Notes: generated by a model from the letters alone, not told the origin. 64,000 bases of DNA from an uncultured Methanobrevibacter sp. (GCF_934746965.1 NZ_CAKVFS010000003.1:170521-234520); one strand, 5' to 3'. Numbered from the stretch's first letter, positions 28,501-37,420 are shown. A program made the numbers and translations.

Positions 28501-28774
28501 TTCTTAACTTTAACTCAAATTCATTACCAAAAATATTATTATTAATTATTTCATACTCCATAGCTTCAATATCTTTATTTTTAGAAAAACTAGGAGTTGT
28601 AAAAATAAAACGCATTTCATCAATATTATCTAACTCTTTTTTAAGAGCATTATATGCATACATTGTAAAATAAGCAGAAATAGTAGAAACTTTAGAACCT
28701 TTTTTAACATGTTTTTTAAGTTCTTTATAAACTGTTTCACCTAATTGATTATTAAGAGTTTTGAATTCTGGCAA
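25550..28774 (-). CDS. SNF2-type helicase with N-terminal PLD-like nuclease domain
   Basis: A 1074-aa protein. Residues 1-180 resemble a phospholipase D-type nuclease: MIHVNNKS then NGSVDFTTDGLG, about 126-153. Its HKD motif is degenerate, with three residues between His and Lys instead of one. Helicase motifs follow: LADSVGLGKTFTAL (about 268-281), VVIDESHNFRNN (DEAH-like), LLMLSATPVNN, and the C-terminal IGTDCISEGQNLQ and RIIQRFGRIDRIGS. This is the RapA/SNF2-like arrangement that accompanies DUF4391 and Mod/Res genes. It probably remodels or translocates on DNA for the defence operon. The start is TTG, with AAGGGG upstream, and no ATG gives a full PLD domain. It is the first gene of the six-gene operon; a TATA-like AAATTATATTTAAG is at about 28824-28837. 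Confidence 0.85.
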   Translation of the reverse strand: MPEFKTLNNQLGETVYKELKKHVKKGSKVSTISAYFTMYAYNALKKELDNIDEMRFIFTTPSFSKNKDIEAMEYEIINNNIFGNEFELKLRNEMTQSAVAKDCAKWLKDKVKIKSFIQSNAAQPRMIHVNNKSNEDIVINGSVDFTTDGLGITGSNRADFNNFMAGEEFTDPQLLSFDNLWNNEMLLKDVKDKVLKQMEVMYEENSGEFIYFKSLYHIFHDYLDELNEDNIVKKGNKLKETKIWNTLYQFQQDAVIGAIDKIEKYNGCILADSVGLGKTFTALAIIQYYELRNDRVLVLVPKKLRENWTIYTLNDKRNIFAEDRFRYDVLNHTDLSRERGFSGNIDLKTINWENYDLVVIDESHNFRNNPAVKDRVTRYQRLMNDVIKQGHKTKLLMLSATPVNNKMNDIKNQIAFITEDKDNALEEIGISSINHTLRNAQTIFNQWSKLDDNIRTGEKFVDMMDLDYFKLLDTLTIARSRKHIEKYYDLAEIGEFPNRLNPINESSDIDIKKEFPTLNEINSEIERLNLSVFSPFLYILPQKREDYARKYDIEIGEGKSIFKQTDREKSLIQLMRINLLKRMESSIHSFKLTIEKLLFKINKTLEKIDNISEYNEDIDISLIDPEEDEYDELMFGKKTKVLLQDMDLIKWKQDLELDKEKLEFLFTQAKQVDYIRDEKLSDLKKVISNKIENPINDDNNKILIFTAFADTAKYLYENISQWTFDNYGLYTALVTGSGDNKTNLKTVKNTNIDEILTSFSPISKNRNIINPEMAEEIDILIGTDCISEGQNLQDCDYLINYDIHWNPVRIIQRFGRIDRIGSKNKDIQLVNFWPNMELDEYIDLKGRVENRMVMVDVSATGEENIIANTNKVMNDLEYRKNQLEKLQDQVIDLEDISDAISITDLTFNDFKIELMEYMKEHKKELANSPSGIYSIVPAEEFEPGVIFLLRQVKGVKESKDKNALTPYYLVYITEDEEVKLNYIQSKKILDCYQKLCSGKKDVFKNLVESFDMETDNGKQMDKYSQLLKESIENIIGKKQETGVKSLFTKGGTSPVKNNIDGLEEFELITFLILK

Positions 28775-29125
28775 ACAAAAATTCCCCTTTTATTTATTAC
28801 TCATATGTTTATAACAATTCTTAAATATAATTTGTTATTTATTTTATTTAACAATAATTTCATTGAATTTTTTAATTTTTTTTACAATGATATATATTGA
28901 GTATAAAATAATATTCCAATTACAACCTATAAAACTAAGAATTTTTTTAAAAATTTTAGTAAATTAGAAATATAAAATAGGAAAAAACTTTTTAAAACAT
29001 TCATCACCAAAGTTCATGACAGATGAAAAAATGACATCATAACAATTTATATCAATACAAATGGACATAAATTGTATTAAATATTTAATAAATTATATAT
29101 TAACTAATTTAAATTAAGTGAAATA
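28775..29125. other. Divergent promoter region
   Basis: 351 AT-rich bases between the leftward RM/RT operon and the rightward frameshifted membrane gene. A minus-strand TATA-like AAATTATATTTAAG (about 28824-28837) suits the operon. On the plus side, TTTATATC near 29047 and a run of AT-rich sequence precede the start at 29126. No gene or strong repeat was seen. Confidence 0.45.
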
Positions 29126-29669
29126 ATGTCTAGTTTTTTATTTATAACAAATCCAACAATAATTTCTGCAATTATTGGAGCATTAATAGGTTCAATTTCA
29201 GCATGGAGTCTTAGTTATTTTATAGAAAAAAGAAAATTTAATAGAAAAAAGAAATGTGCATATGCACTTATAAAATCTGAAATTGATATAAATGTTTCTA
29301 ATTTAAAGTTATATAAAAAAAATTTACTTAACAAAAAATACAAAAGAATTATATGATACGGGAAATTTAAATGATATAAGTGATTTTTATTATTCTTTAA
29401 GCGAATTTCCTATTCTAAATCATGATAATTGGGATAAACTAATAAATTTCATTCCTTACATTTTTGATGAAAATCAAATAAATCAAATAATAAGATTTAA
29501 TGTTAAGTTAGAATTATTAAATAAACAGTCCCAAAAACTTGCTAAAAGTGGTATGCCTCAAAGAACATATAGTGCATTTAATTTATATGAATTAGATGAA
29601 GTAGACTACAGAGTTACATTAGGCATTTATAGTTTTTTCGAGAAGAATATAAATATTATTATTAAATGA
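29126..29669 (+). pseudogene. Frameshifted membrane-anchored hypothetical protein
   Basis: The first frame (29126-29356) encodes an N-terminal membrane helix (IISAIIGALIGSISAWSLSYF) followed by a basic stretch (IEKRKFNRKKK). It shifts at an A8 run (29315-29322). The adjacent frame then continues without stops to 29669 with soluble sequence (LTKNTKELYDTGNLNDISDF ... EKNINIIIK). Removing one A gives one protein of about 180 aa. The plan, a single N-terminal helix plus a cytoplasmic helical domain, recurs in small defence-island proteins, but I do not recognise it. It may be a true loss of function, homopolymer phase variation or an assembly error. Confidence 0.6.
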
Positions 29670-29854
29670 TGGAAAAACTATTTTAAATTCATTTAAAGAA
29701 AGTATGAAATAAAATTCTATCAAATTAGAAAAATATCAGTAAAATGTTTATATATGCTATTATTAAATAATCAAAGAACATATGCGTATTATCAGTTGAA
29801 GTATAAACCAATAAATATTAATTCTATAATATTAATTTATTAATTAGTGATACA

Positions 29855-31672
29855 ATGAAAAAGATAGAAGGATCTCCCAAAAATTTAAAGCAACTATTAC
29901 AGAATACAAAATATTCTATTCATTATTATCAACGGGAATATATGTGGCAAAGAAAACATGTTGAAGAATTAATTGATGATTTAACTACTGAATTTCTTGA
30001 ATCTTATAAAGAAGGAGATGAACGTCAAGACGTGCAAGATTACGGAGCTTATTTTATGGGCTCTATTGTTTTGGCAGGAAGGGAAAATGCTATTATTGAT
30101 GGACAACAACGTTTTTCAACATTAACATTACTTTTGATTTATCTTAATAATCGTGTTAAAAAACTTGGAGAATCCTATAGACTCATTGAAGAAATGATTT
30201 ATTCTGAATCATATGGTAAAGAATCATTTAATATTAGCGTAGATGACAGGCAGGAGTGTATGAAAGCTATCTTCCATAATGAACCATTTGATGTAACAAA
30301 ATCTAATGAATCAGATAAAAATTTATATGGGAGATTCAATGATATAAAAGAAATTTTTCCTGAAGATAGTATCTCAGATAATATGATTTTACATTTTTGT
30401 GATTGGTTAGTTAACAAAGTATTTTTCATAGAAATTGTTGCAACAACAGAACAGGATGCTCATAAAATATTTGTAACAATGAATGATCGGGGTTTAAGTT
30501 TAACATCTACAGAGATGTTAAAAGGATATTTGCTCTCAGAAATAGATGATGATAAAAAACGTGAAGAATTAAATAATATCTGGAAAGATAAAATTTTACT
30601 ATTAAAAAAGGATAATGATGATGGTGATGAGACTTTCATTAAATCTTGGCTTCGTGCACAATATGCTGAAACAATAAGAGATAGTAAAGCTGGTGCTATT
30701 AATAAAGATTTTGATAGTATTGGTGGTGCTTTTCATAAATGGGTTAGAGATGAACGTTCTAGAATAGGATTAAATACTTCAGAAGATTATGAATTGTTTA
30801 TAAAAAAATTTGAAGTATATGTGGATGTTTATCTTAAAATTAAAGAAGCTGAAAAAATATTCATGAAAGACACAGAATATATTTATTATAATGCTCAAGT
30901 TGATTTCACTTTACAATCTCAATTATTATTAGCACCTATTTGTTATGATGATGATTCAGACACAATTACAGAAAAAATGAACCTTGTAGCTAGATATATT
31001 GATTTATTATCCAGGTTCACATATCACAAAAGACTTGGATATAATTATATTAAAAATTATATTTTTAGAATTACAAAAGATATTAGGTGTTGTTCATTAG
31101 ATAAATTAAAAGAAATATTGAATAATTATTATAACAATTTAGAATACAATCCTGCAGATGCACTTCCAGGTTTACATTTAACTTCTTCAACTAGAAGATA
31201 TATAAAACACATGTTAGCTCGTATAACTAGTTTTATTGAAGAAAAAACAAATGTTGCTCCAAATTATATTAATTATATGGATACAAATACTAAAAATCCA
31301 TTTGAAATTGAGCATATTATTTCAGACCATTATGAATGGTTTACTGAAGAATATGACAATCAAGATGAATTTAAATATTACAGGAATAATATTGGTGCTT
31401 TACTATTATTACATAAAAGTATAAATGCAAGTTTAAATGACTCTAATTATCTTGATAAACTCAAAAAATACTGTTCTAATGAAGGAAACATCTACAGTGA
31501 ATCTCTTGGAGAAGAAGCTTATAAAAACAATCCTGGATTTATAAGATTTAAAAATAAATATGGATTATCATTTAAATCATACGACACTTTTGGAAAAGAT
31601 GAAATTATGGAAAGAAATAAATTATTAGTTCAATTAGTGAAATTGATATGGAATCCTGATTTATTTAGATAA
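29855..31672 (+). CDS. DUF262/DUF1524 protein, GmrSD-like modification-dependent nuclease
   Basis: A 605-aa protein. The N-terminal DUF262 (GmrS/ParB-like) domain shows YYQREYMW (24-31) and IIDGQQRFSTL (80-90), the nucleotide-binding IDGQQR signature. The C-terminal DUF1524 HNH-like domain shows FEIEHIISDHYEW (about 482-494) and YRNNIGALLLLHKSINASL. In GmrSD-type enzymes this pair cuts DNA carrying modified, usually glucosylated, cytosine. Fused single-chain versions of about 600 aa are common. It is intact and rightward, and separate from the RM operon. It adds an enzyme against modified phage DNA to an island whose RM system targets unmodified DNA. The start ATG is at the beginning of the family homology. 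Confidence 0.88.
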   Translation: MKKIEGSPKNLKQLLQNTKYSIHYYQREYMWQRKHVEELIDDLTTEFLESYKEGDERQDVQDYGAYFMGSIVLAGRENAIIDGQQRFSTLTLLLIYLNNRVKKLGESYRLIEEMIYSESYGKESFNISVDDRQECMKAIFHNEPFDVTKSNESDKNLYGRFNDIKEIFPEDSISDNMILHFCDWLVNKVFFIEIVATTEQDAHKIFVTMNDRGLSLTSTEMLKGYLLSEIDDDKKREELNNIWKDKILLLKKDNDDGDETFIKSWLRAQYAETIRDSKAGAINKDFDSIGGAFHKWVRDERSRIGLNTSEDYELFIKKFEVYVDVYLKIKEAEKIFMKDTEYIYYNAQVDFTLQSQLLLAPICYDDDSDTITEKMNLVARYIDLLSRFTYHKRLGYNYIKNYIFRITKDIRCCSLDKLKEILNNYYNNLEYNPADALPGLHLTSSTRRYIKHMLARITSFIEEKTNVAPNYINYMDTNTKNPFEIEHIISDHYEWFTEEYDNQDEFKYYRNNIGALLLLHKSINASLNDSNYLDKLKKYCSNEGNIYSESLGEEAYKNNPGFIRFKNKYGLSFKSYDTFGKDEIMERNKLLVQLVKLIWNPDLFR

Positions 31673-31885
31673 CTTCTATTTTTAGAATATATAACTTTCA
31701 TATATTATTGAACTATCAACTACTTTTTTTAAGTTCAATACATTTTTCTTTAAATTTTAATTGGATATTTTATAGGAGATATATTTTATAAGATAAAAAA
31801 CCTTTTTGTGCAGATTATTTTTAAAGGTCTACGTAATAATATTGTGTTTAAGCAGTATTTAAATTTTGTTAAAAAAAGAAAAAGT
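31673..31885. other. Intergenic spacer
   Basis: An AT-rich spacer after the GmrSD-like gene, before a shared terminator hairpin. I saw no gene, tRNA or repeat in it. Confidence 0.5.
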
Positions 31886-31912
31886 AAAAAGAGATTATGA
31901 AAATCTCTTTTT
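31886..31912 (-). terminator. Hairpin terminator of the truncated adhesin gene
   Basis: An 11-bp stem (AAAAAGAGATT pairing with AATCTCTTTTT) with a 5-base loop. It directly abuts the stop codon at 31913 and is A/T-flanked on both sides, so it could work on both strands. Confidence 0.65.
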
Positions 31913-34900
31913 TTAAGCAATTGTAATATTATTTCCAACTTGGTATCCATTCCATTCAGAAGTAATAATGTAATTACCTTTTACTAAATTAATGTTTAAA
32001 CTAGTTACACCATCAAGATTAGTAGTTTTGTAATAGAATACACCATTTACATTGAAGATTACTTCTTGGTTAACTAATGGACTTCCACGACCGTCTAAAA
32101 CAGTAGCATTAAATTGAGAACCGTCTTTATATGTCATGTTTAAATTAGAAGTAACTAAAGTAGATAATACTTCAATATTATTTCCAGTAGCTAATCCATC
32201 ATACATAGTAGTTATAACATATTTTCCAGGTCTTAAATTAATATTTAATTTAGCAATACCATTTTCGTCAGTTGTACGAGTGTAGAATACACCATTAATA
32301 TTAAATGTCACGTTTGTATTAGCTAATGGTTTACCATCAATATCTGTAAAGTTTGCAAAGAACTGAGTTCCATTTTGGAACATTTTAACAATGTCTTCTG
32401 CATAAATAGTTGATATAATAGTTACATTTACGTTTTTAGTAATGTTATTGTATTTATCAGAACCTTTGAAGTAAATAGTTGCATTGTAATCTCCAAGTAT
32501 TAAGTTAATTGCCATGGAAGCAGTTCCATTTTCATCAGTAGTTCTGTTATATGTTACACCATTTATTACAAAGAAGATAGTTGCATTTGCAATTGGATTA
32601 CCAATACAGTCAGTTAATTTAGCTATTAATCTTGTACCATCTTTGTAAAACATTATAATATTAGATACATCTAAATTAACAAATTTATTTAAGATAACTG
32701 ATACAGTAGCGTTGAAACTAGATTTAGCATATATATCATCACCTTCAAAGATACCTGTAATATTGTGTTGACCAAGTATTAAATCAGAGATAGTGATTTT
32801 ACCATTTTCATCGGTAGTAAATCTGTATGATGTTGAATCGACTATTAATGTAATGGTTTTGTTAACTAATGGATTTCCACCAATGTCTGTTAATCTAGCT
32901 GTGTAATCATCACCAAGATAGATTGTTGCATCTTCTCCAATAAAGATAGATTTTATTAATTTGTATGTTACAATCATACCATCTTTAACTTCATAATCTC
33001 CTTCATCAGATCCAGTATAATAACCGGAAATTGTGTAATTACCTTCAGCTGGAATAGTATAATTATATGATGCTTTTCCTTCAATAACTTCTAAAATTGC
33101 ATTTTCTTCACCATTAATTGTGAATTTAATGTTTTTACCTGAAATTGGGTTTCCCATATCATCACAAACAGTTGCAGTTATTAAAACAACTTTAGAATCT
33201 GGGAAGTCTACTAAAACAGTTTCATTATTTAAATATGTAATGTATGAAGTTTTTATATTTCCCATATTGTAGATGTAATCAGCTTTTATAGCACTAGCAT
33301 TTTTCATTATATTGCCAGATAAGTCTAAGAATCCGCCATTATATATAACTCCACCGAGTCCAGTAGAATTAGCATTTATAAATGTTGAATTGATTAATTC
33401 CATGTTGGATAAATAGTTAGAATTAAAGATAACTCCACCATTATTACCTGAAGTGTTTTCAAATAAACATCCGTCAATTACCATATTTGCTGTGTATTCT
33501 TTTCCTTGATCTTCATTGTAGTATCCTTCGTTGTAGATAGCTCCACCGTCAAGTTTGGAAGATGAATTTATAAAGTTAGAGTTAGTTATAGTTACATTAC
33601 CCATATAGTTAATTATTGCTCCACCTTTATCTTCTGCAGTACTGTTAATAAATGTACAGTTATCAATAAATCCTGTAGCAAGTGTATCATATCCTATAAA
33701 GATAACTCCACCTTGACCACTCATTTCATAGTCGTTATCCATCCATGCTTTATTATTAACAAATGTAGAATTACGTATGTAAAAAGTATCATGCCCTGGA
33801 TAAACTACTCCATCAATCCAGCTAGTTCCACTATTTTGTTGTAAGAATAATGCTCCACCATATTTAGCAGAGGAATTTTCAATGTAAATATTGTTTAATG
33901 TTAAATCTTTTTTAACTGAATATATTGTTCCTCCACTGTTAAGTGCAGTGTTGTTTATAAATATTGTATCTTCAACTGTTAAGTTTGCATAAGTAAAGAT
34001 AGCTCCACCTGCAGATCCATGATTATCAATAAAGGTACAGTTTAATATTTTGTAATAATCTCCAAATCCTGAAAGATAAACAGCACCTGCTTCTGCACCT
34101 GCATTGTCATTAATAAAAGTAGTATTTTTAATTAAAACACTTTGTTTACTGTCTAATACTTCAGTGAAAATAGCTCCACCAACATATGCATGGTTGTCTT
34201 CAAAAATAGAGTCATATATTTTTAAATCACCCCATCCCATAATAGCTCCACCATGCCATTTAGATGAATCTACAGCAGTAGAAGTGTTATTTACAAGATA
34301 ACAGTTCCTTAAAGTTAAATAACCATCATTATAAATAGCTCCACCATATTCATCGGAAGAATCTCTAATTACAATATTTATTAAAATTAAACTTGAATCT
34401 TTAGATGTTCTGTTATTTGCATTTTTACTAGCTATGTTAAATAATCTACTGTTTACACCAGTTAAGATGAGGTCTCCAAGGTTTTCTGCTTTAATAGTTA
34501 TATTTTTATAAATTGAACTAATTCTATCTCCAACATATATTTGTTCATAGAAGTAAGCACCACTTAAACCAGTTATTACATCACCTTCACTTGATGCATC
34601 AATTGCATCTTGTAGTGTGAAGTATCCTTTATCTCCAATAAACCAATAATATTTAGCTACTTCTAAAATACCTTCCTGAATAGTAGAATTTTTATCTCCA
34701 CTGAAAGCACCGGAAATAGTGTATGTACCTAAAGTATTATTTGTAGTATAACTAAAAGATGCTTTTCCATTATTATCAGTTCTACTGTCACCTACAGCAA
34801 CATTATTAATCATGAAATTAACTAAACCGTTAGCAATTGGATTACCTAAATCATCAGTTAATAAAGCAGATAATACTACTTTATCACCAGCATTAACCAT

Positions 34901-35062
34901 GAAACTATCAAATGATAATTTTGTATTAGTTATAATACCTTGTTTGTAATAAATAACACTACCTTTATTATCTTTCATAATATTGTTAGATAATTTAACA
35001 GTAGCTCCATCTACATATAATGCAGAACCATTACCTGCAGTGTTATTATAATATAAAAACAC
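31913..35062 (-). CDS. Adhesin-like protein, truncated at the N-terminus
   Basis: 1049 codons of an adhesin-like protein. The first half is a right-handed beta-helix with repeating strands of the type NNTAxxGGAIYN, interrupted near residues 60-115 by one Ig-like domain. The second half contains Ig-like (Big/CNA-type) domains, ending in four related repeats (MYKDGTxFxAxxxDxxGNPLANxxVxFxINGVFYxRTTDENG) that are shared with the proteins ending at 42818 and 60916. There is no signal peptide. The frame opens with GTG right after a stop codon, in the middle of a beta-helix turn, so the 5' part seems lost. An intact copy would be surface-exposed and anchored by the C-terminal repeats. It is probably a non-secreted remnant unless rearranged. 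Confidence 0.75.
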   Translation of the reverse strand: MFLYYNNTAGNGSALYVDGATVKLSNNIMKDNKGSVIYYKQGIITNTKLSFDSFMVNAGDKVVLSALLTDDLGNPIANGLVNFMINNVAVGDSRTDNNGKASFSYTTNNTLGTYTISGAFSGDKNSTIQEGILEVAKYYWFIGDKGYFTLQDAIDASSEGDVITGLSGAYFYEQIYVGDRISSIYKNITIKAENLGDLILTGVNSRLFNIASKNANNRTSKDSSLILINIVIRDSSDEYGGAIYNDGYLTLRNCYLVNNTSTAVDSSKWHGGAIMGWGDLKIYDSIFEDNHAYVGGAIFTEVLDSKQSVLIKNTTFINDNAGAEAGAVYLSGFGDYYKILNCTFIDNHGSAGGAIFTYANLTVEDTIFINNTALNSGGTIYSVKKDLTLNNIYIENSSAKYGGALFLQQNSGTSWIDGVVYPGHDTFYIRNSTFVNNKAWMDNDYEMSGQGGVIFIGYDTLATGFIDNCTFINSTAEDKGGAIINYMGNVTITNSNFINSSSKLDGGAIYNEGYYNEDQGKEYTANMVIDGCLFENTSGNNGGVIFNSNYLSNMELINSTFINANSTGLGGVIYNGGFLDLSGNIMKNASAIKADYIYNMGNIKTSYITYLNNETVLVDFPDSKVVLITATVCDDMGNPISGKNIKFTINGEENAILEVIEGKASYNYTIPAEGNYTISGYYTGSDEGDYEVKDGMIVTYKLIKSIFIGEDATIYLGDDYTARLTDIGGNPLVNKTITLIVDSTSYRFTTDENGKITISDLILGQHNITGIFEGDDIYAKSSFNATVSVILNKFVNLDVSNIIMFYKDGTRLIAKLTDCIGNPIANATIFFVINGVTYNRTTDENGTASMAINLILGDYNATIYFKGSDKYNNITKNVNVTIISTIYAEDIVKMFQNGTQFFANFTDIDGKPLANTNVTFNINGVFYTRTTDENGIAKLNINLRPGKYVITTMYDGLATGNNIEVLSTLVTSNLNMTYKDGSQFNATVLDGRGSPLVNQEVIFNVNGVFYYKTTNLDGVTSLNINLVKGNYIITSEWNGYQVGNNITIA

Positions 35063-35152
35063 GTATCATTTAAATTCTAAAAAAATAATGAGAATATTAT
35101 AAGAATATATGTGTCTTTAAATAAAAAAAGTTATTAATGGACAATAATTGAT

Positions 35153-35440
35153 TTACCAGTCCATTTTTGTAATCATAGATAAAACTTCTTGACCTTCATC
35201 AGTCAAACGGTATAATCTTCCTTTATGAGCATCTTCATTAATACATACAATAAGATTATGTTCTTTTAAATCTGTTAAAACATTACTTACATGTTTTATT
35301 CCTACCCCAGATTCAATACTTATTTTAGTCGGTATTTTTACATCTTTTTCTAAGGTTTCAAGCACCTTACGTCTATAACTAGAAATTACTACATAACTGC
35401 ATTTTTTTAATAATTCATCCTCTTTATTCACGATTACCAC
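35153..35440 (-). CDS. Winged-helix transcriptional regulator
   Basis: A 95-aa single-domain winged-helix protein. It has a helix-turn-helix (IPTKISIESGVGIKHVSNVLTDL, about residues 36-58) and a wing (KGRLYRLTDEGQEVL, about 72-86). It is paralogous to the regulator at 2870-3151, sharing the same length, VSN.L.DLK and CINE..KGR.Y. It lies between the truncated adhesin and the purine permease and may control surface-protein genes, though this is inference. The start ATG gives the standard domain length; the IVNKEDEL N-terminus is short and charged. Confidence 0.8.
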   Translation of the reverse strand: MVIVNKEDELLKKCSYVVISSYRRKVLETLEKDVKIPTKISIESGVGIKHVSNVLTDLKEHNLIVCINEDAHKGRLYRLTDEGQEVLSMITKMDW

Positions 35441-36019
35441 ATTTTAGATTTAATACTTAAAAAAGACCTATTTTCTAAGAATTTTTTAAATAATCTGCAC
35501 TAGTTAATATTTTTTATTAGCATGTAATATATACTTTGTGGTAATATTGTCTTATATTATTCTGTAAATTGTCCATGATTTAGTTATTATTTATATAAAT
35601 AAATCTAATTATTCATAAAAATATTATGATTATCATATAAATAATTAAGAAAAATCTAAAAAATATAAAACTAAACAAATAACCACTATTTTTAATAACA
35701 TTTAGAAAATAATTAGAATATTACAAGAATATCGCTACATTAACACAATATATTCTATTAATTTAAACATAATTGTCTAGATGATATCTCATTATATTAC
35801 CTCATTAATCAAATTGTTTAAAAAAATAAAAAATACTTTAATAAATACACAAATAAACTTAACAAATTATACAAATACAAAATATATTCTCAAAAATAAC
35901 TAAAATATGAATAAAATTGATAAAAATACATTACATCATGAATATAACCAACACAAATACCAAAATTTAGTGAACTTAAATATAAATACTTATATGACAT
36001 TACTTAAAAAATATATAGT
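35441..36019. other. Long intergenic region with promoter of the purine permease
   Basis: About 580 bases of very AT-rich sequence without a gene. Close to 36020 there is a TATA-like TTAAATATAAATACTTATATG (about 35974-35994), some 25-45 bases upstream of the ATG. This fits a short-leader or leaderless archaeal promoter, since no Shine-Dalgarno is seen. The left half should contain the promoter of the winged-helix gene. Confidence 0.5.
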
Positions 36020-37420
36020 ATGTCTAAGTTAGATGCTTTTTTTAAAATTAAAGAGAATAATACAGACGTGAAAACTGAAATCATTGCAGGTATTACAATT
36101 TTCTTAGCAATGGCTTACATTTTAATTGTAAACCCGGCAATGTTAAGTGAAACTGGAATGGACATACAAGGAGTATTTATTGCAACTGCATTATCAGCTG
36201 GAATAGCTACTATATTAATGGGATACATAGCAAACTACCCATATGCATTAGCTGCAGGAATGGGTCTTAATGCATTCTTTACATATACCGTAGTATTAGG
36301 TATGGGATATAGTTGGGAATATGCACTTTTAGCTATTTTTGTCTCAGGTATAATCTTTTTGGTTATCTCACTTACCTCACTTCGTGAAAAACTATTTTAC
36401 TCAATCCCTGATTCCTTAAGATTTGGTATATCCATAGGTATTGGTTTATTTATTCTTGGATTAGGATTAAGTAACCTCGGAATTTTATCTTACACCTCTC
36501 ATGTAATCAATATAGGAGATGGAAACTGGGCCACACAAGTAATCGGACTTGGAAGTGCTTCAACAATATTTACTGTTGGAAACCTTTTAGCATTAATTTG
36601 TTTCATTATAATTATGGTTTTAATGAAGAAAAATGTAAAAGGAAACATTTTAATAGGTATTATTGCAACTTACATTATTGGAGTTATCTTAGAATTAGCA
36701 GGATTCCCTGTTTTACCAGACCAATCATTAATACCATCAGCTATTATTAACAGTAACCTAGGAGGATCACTTGGAGCAGTAGCATTTAAATTTGGTGATG
36801 CTGCAAGTGGATTTAACAGTATAAATGCAATTCTTGATTTTATAATCATTGCTGTTACTTTCCTCGTAATTTCATTATTTGATACAATGGGAACTTTAAC
36901 TGCACTTACAACTAAAGTTGATGGATATGATGAAAATGGAAAATTACCAAGACTCAGAAAAGTTTTAAGTGTAGATGCACTTGGACCAATGATAGGATCT
37001 GCTTTAGGTACTTCCCCAGTAGTTACTTATATTGAAAGTTCAACTGGTATTATGGAAGGTGGAAGAACAGGTTTAACCGCAATTGTTGTTGGTATCTTAT
37101 TCTTACTTGCAATTCCATTTGCTCCATTATTTACCATAATTCCAACATTTGCAGTAGCTCCTGCACTTATTGTTGTAGGTATTTTAATGTGTGGATTATA
37201 CAAAAATCTTGATACAAGTAATCTCTCTGATTTAATCCCTGCATTAGCCGCTATTATTGTAACTCCAGTATGCCAAAGTATTACAACAGGTATAATTGCT
37301 GGAGTATTTGCATATGTGATTGTTAAAGTTTTATTTGGTAAAGCTAAAGAAATTTCAAAAGCAATGTGGATTTTATTCGTATTATTATTTATTTACATGG
37401 TTTTAGAGTTCATAATGTAG
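36020..37420 (+). CDS. NCS2-family purine permease (AzgA/PbuG-like)
   Basis: A 466-aa transporter with about 12-14 membrane helices. Family signatures are visible: EIIAGITIFLAMAYILIVNPAML at the N-terminus, ALAAGMGLNAFFTY (about 76-89), SLFDTMGTL (about 285), and GSALGTSPVVTYIESSTGI (about 321-340), where the Glu lies in the purine-binding region. AzgA/PbuG proteins import adenine, guanine or hypoxanthine by proton symport, so this probably serves purine salvage at the cell membrane. The length is normal and no residue appears missing. No nucleotide metabolism gene is adjacent, so the exact substrate is unknown. The transcript has its own promoter. Confidence 0.9.
   Translation: MSKLDAFFKIKENNTDVKTEIIAGITIFLAMAYILIVNPAMLSETGMDIQGVFIATALSAGIATILMGYIANYPYALAAGMGLNAFFTYTVVLGMGYSWEYALLAIFVSGIIFLVISLTSLREKLFYSIPDSLRFGISIGIGLFILGLGLSNLGILSYTSHVINIGDGNWATQVIGLGSASTIFTVGNLLALICFIIIMVLMKKNVKGNILIGIIATYIIGVILELAGFPVLPDQSLIPSAIINSNLGGSLGAVAFKFGDAASGFNSINAILDFIIIAVTFLVISLFDTMGTLTALTTKVDGYDENGKLPRLRKVLSVDALGPMIGSALGTSPVVTYIESSTGIMEGGRTGLTAIVVGILFLLAIPFAPLFTIIPTFAVAPALIVVGILMCGLYKNLDTSNLSDLIPALAAIIVTPVCQSITTGIIAGVFAYVIVKVLFGKAKEISKAMWILFVLLFIYMVLEFIM

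Noticed and set aside
34104..34301. Plus-strand open frame inside the adhesin
   Set aside because: It is a mirror frame of beta-helix repeats, with no start signals; the same holds for frames at 40547, 46005 and 63572.
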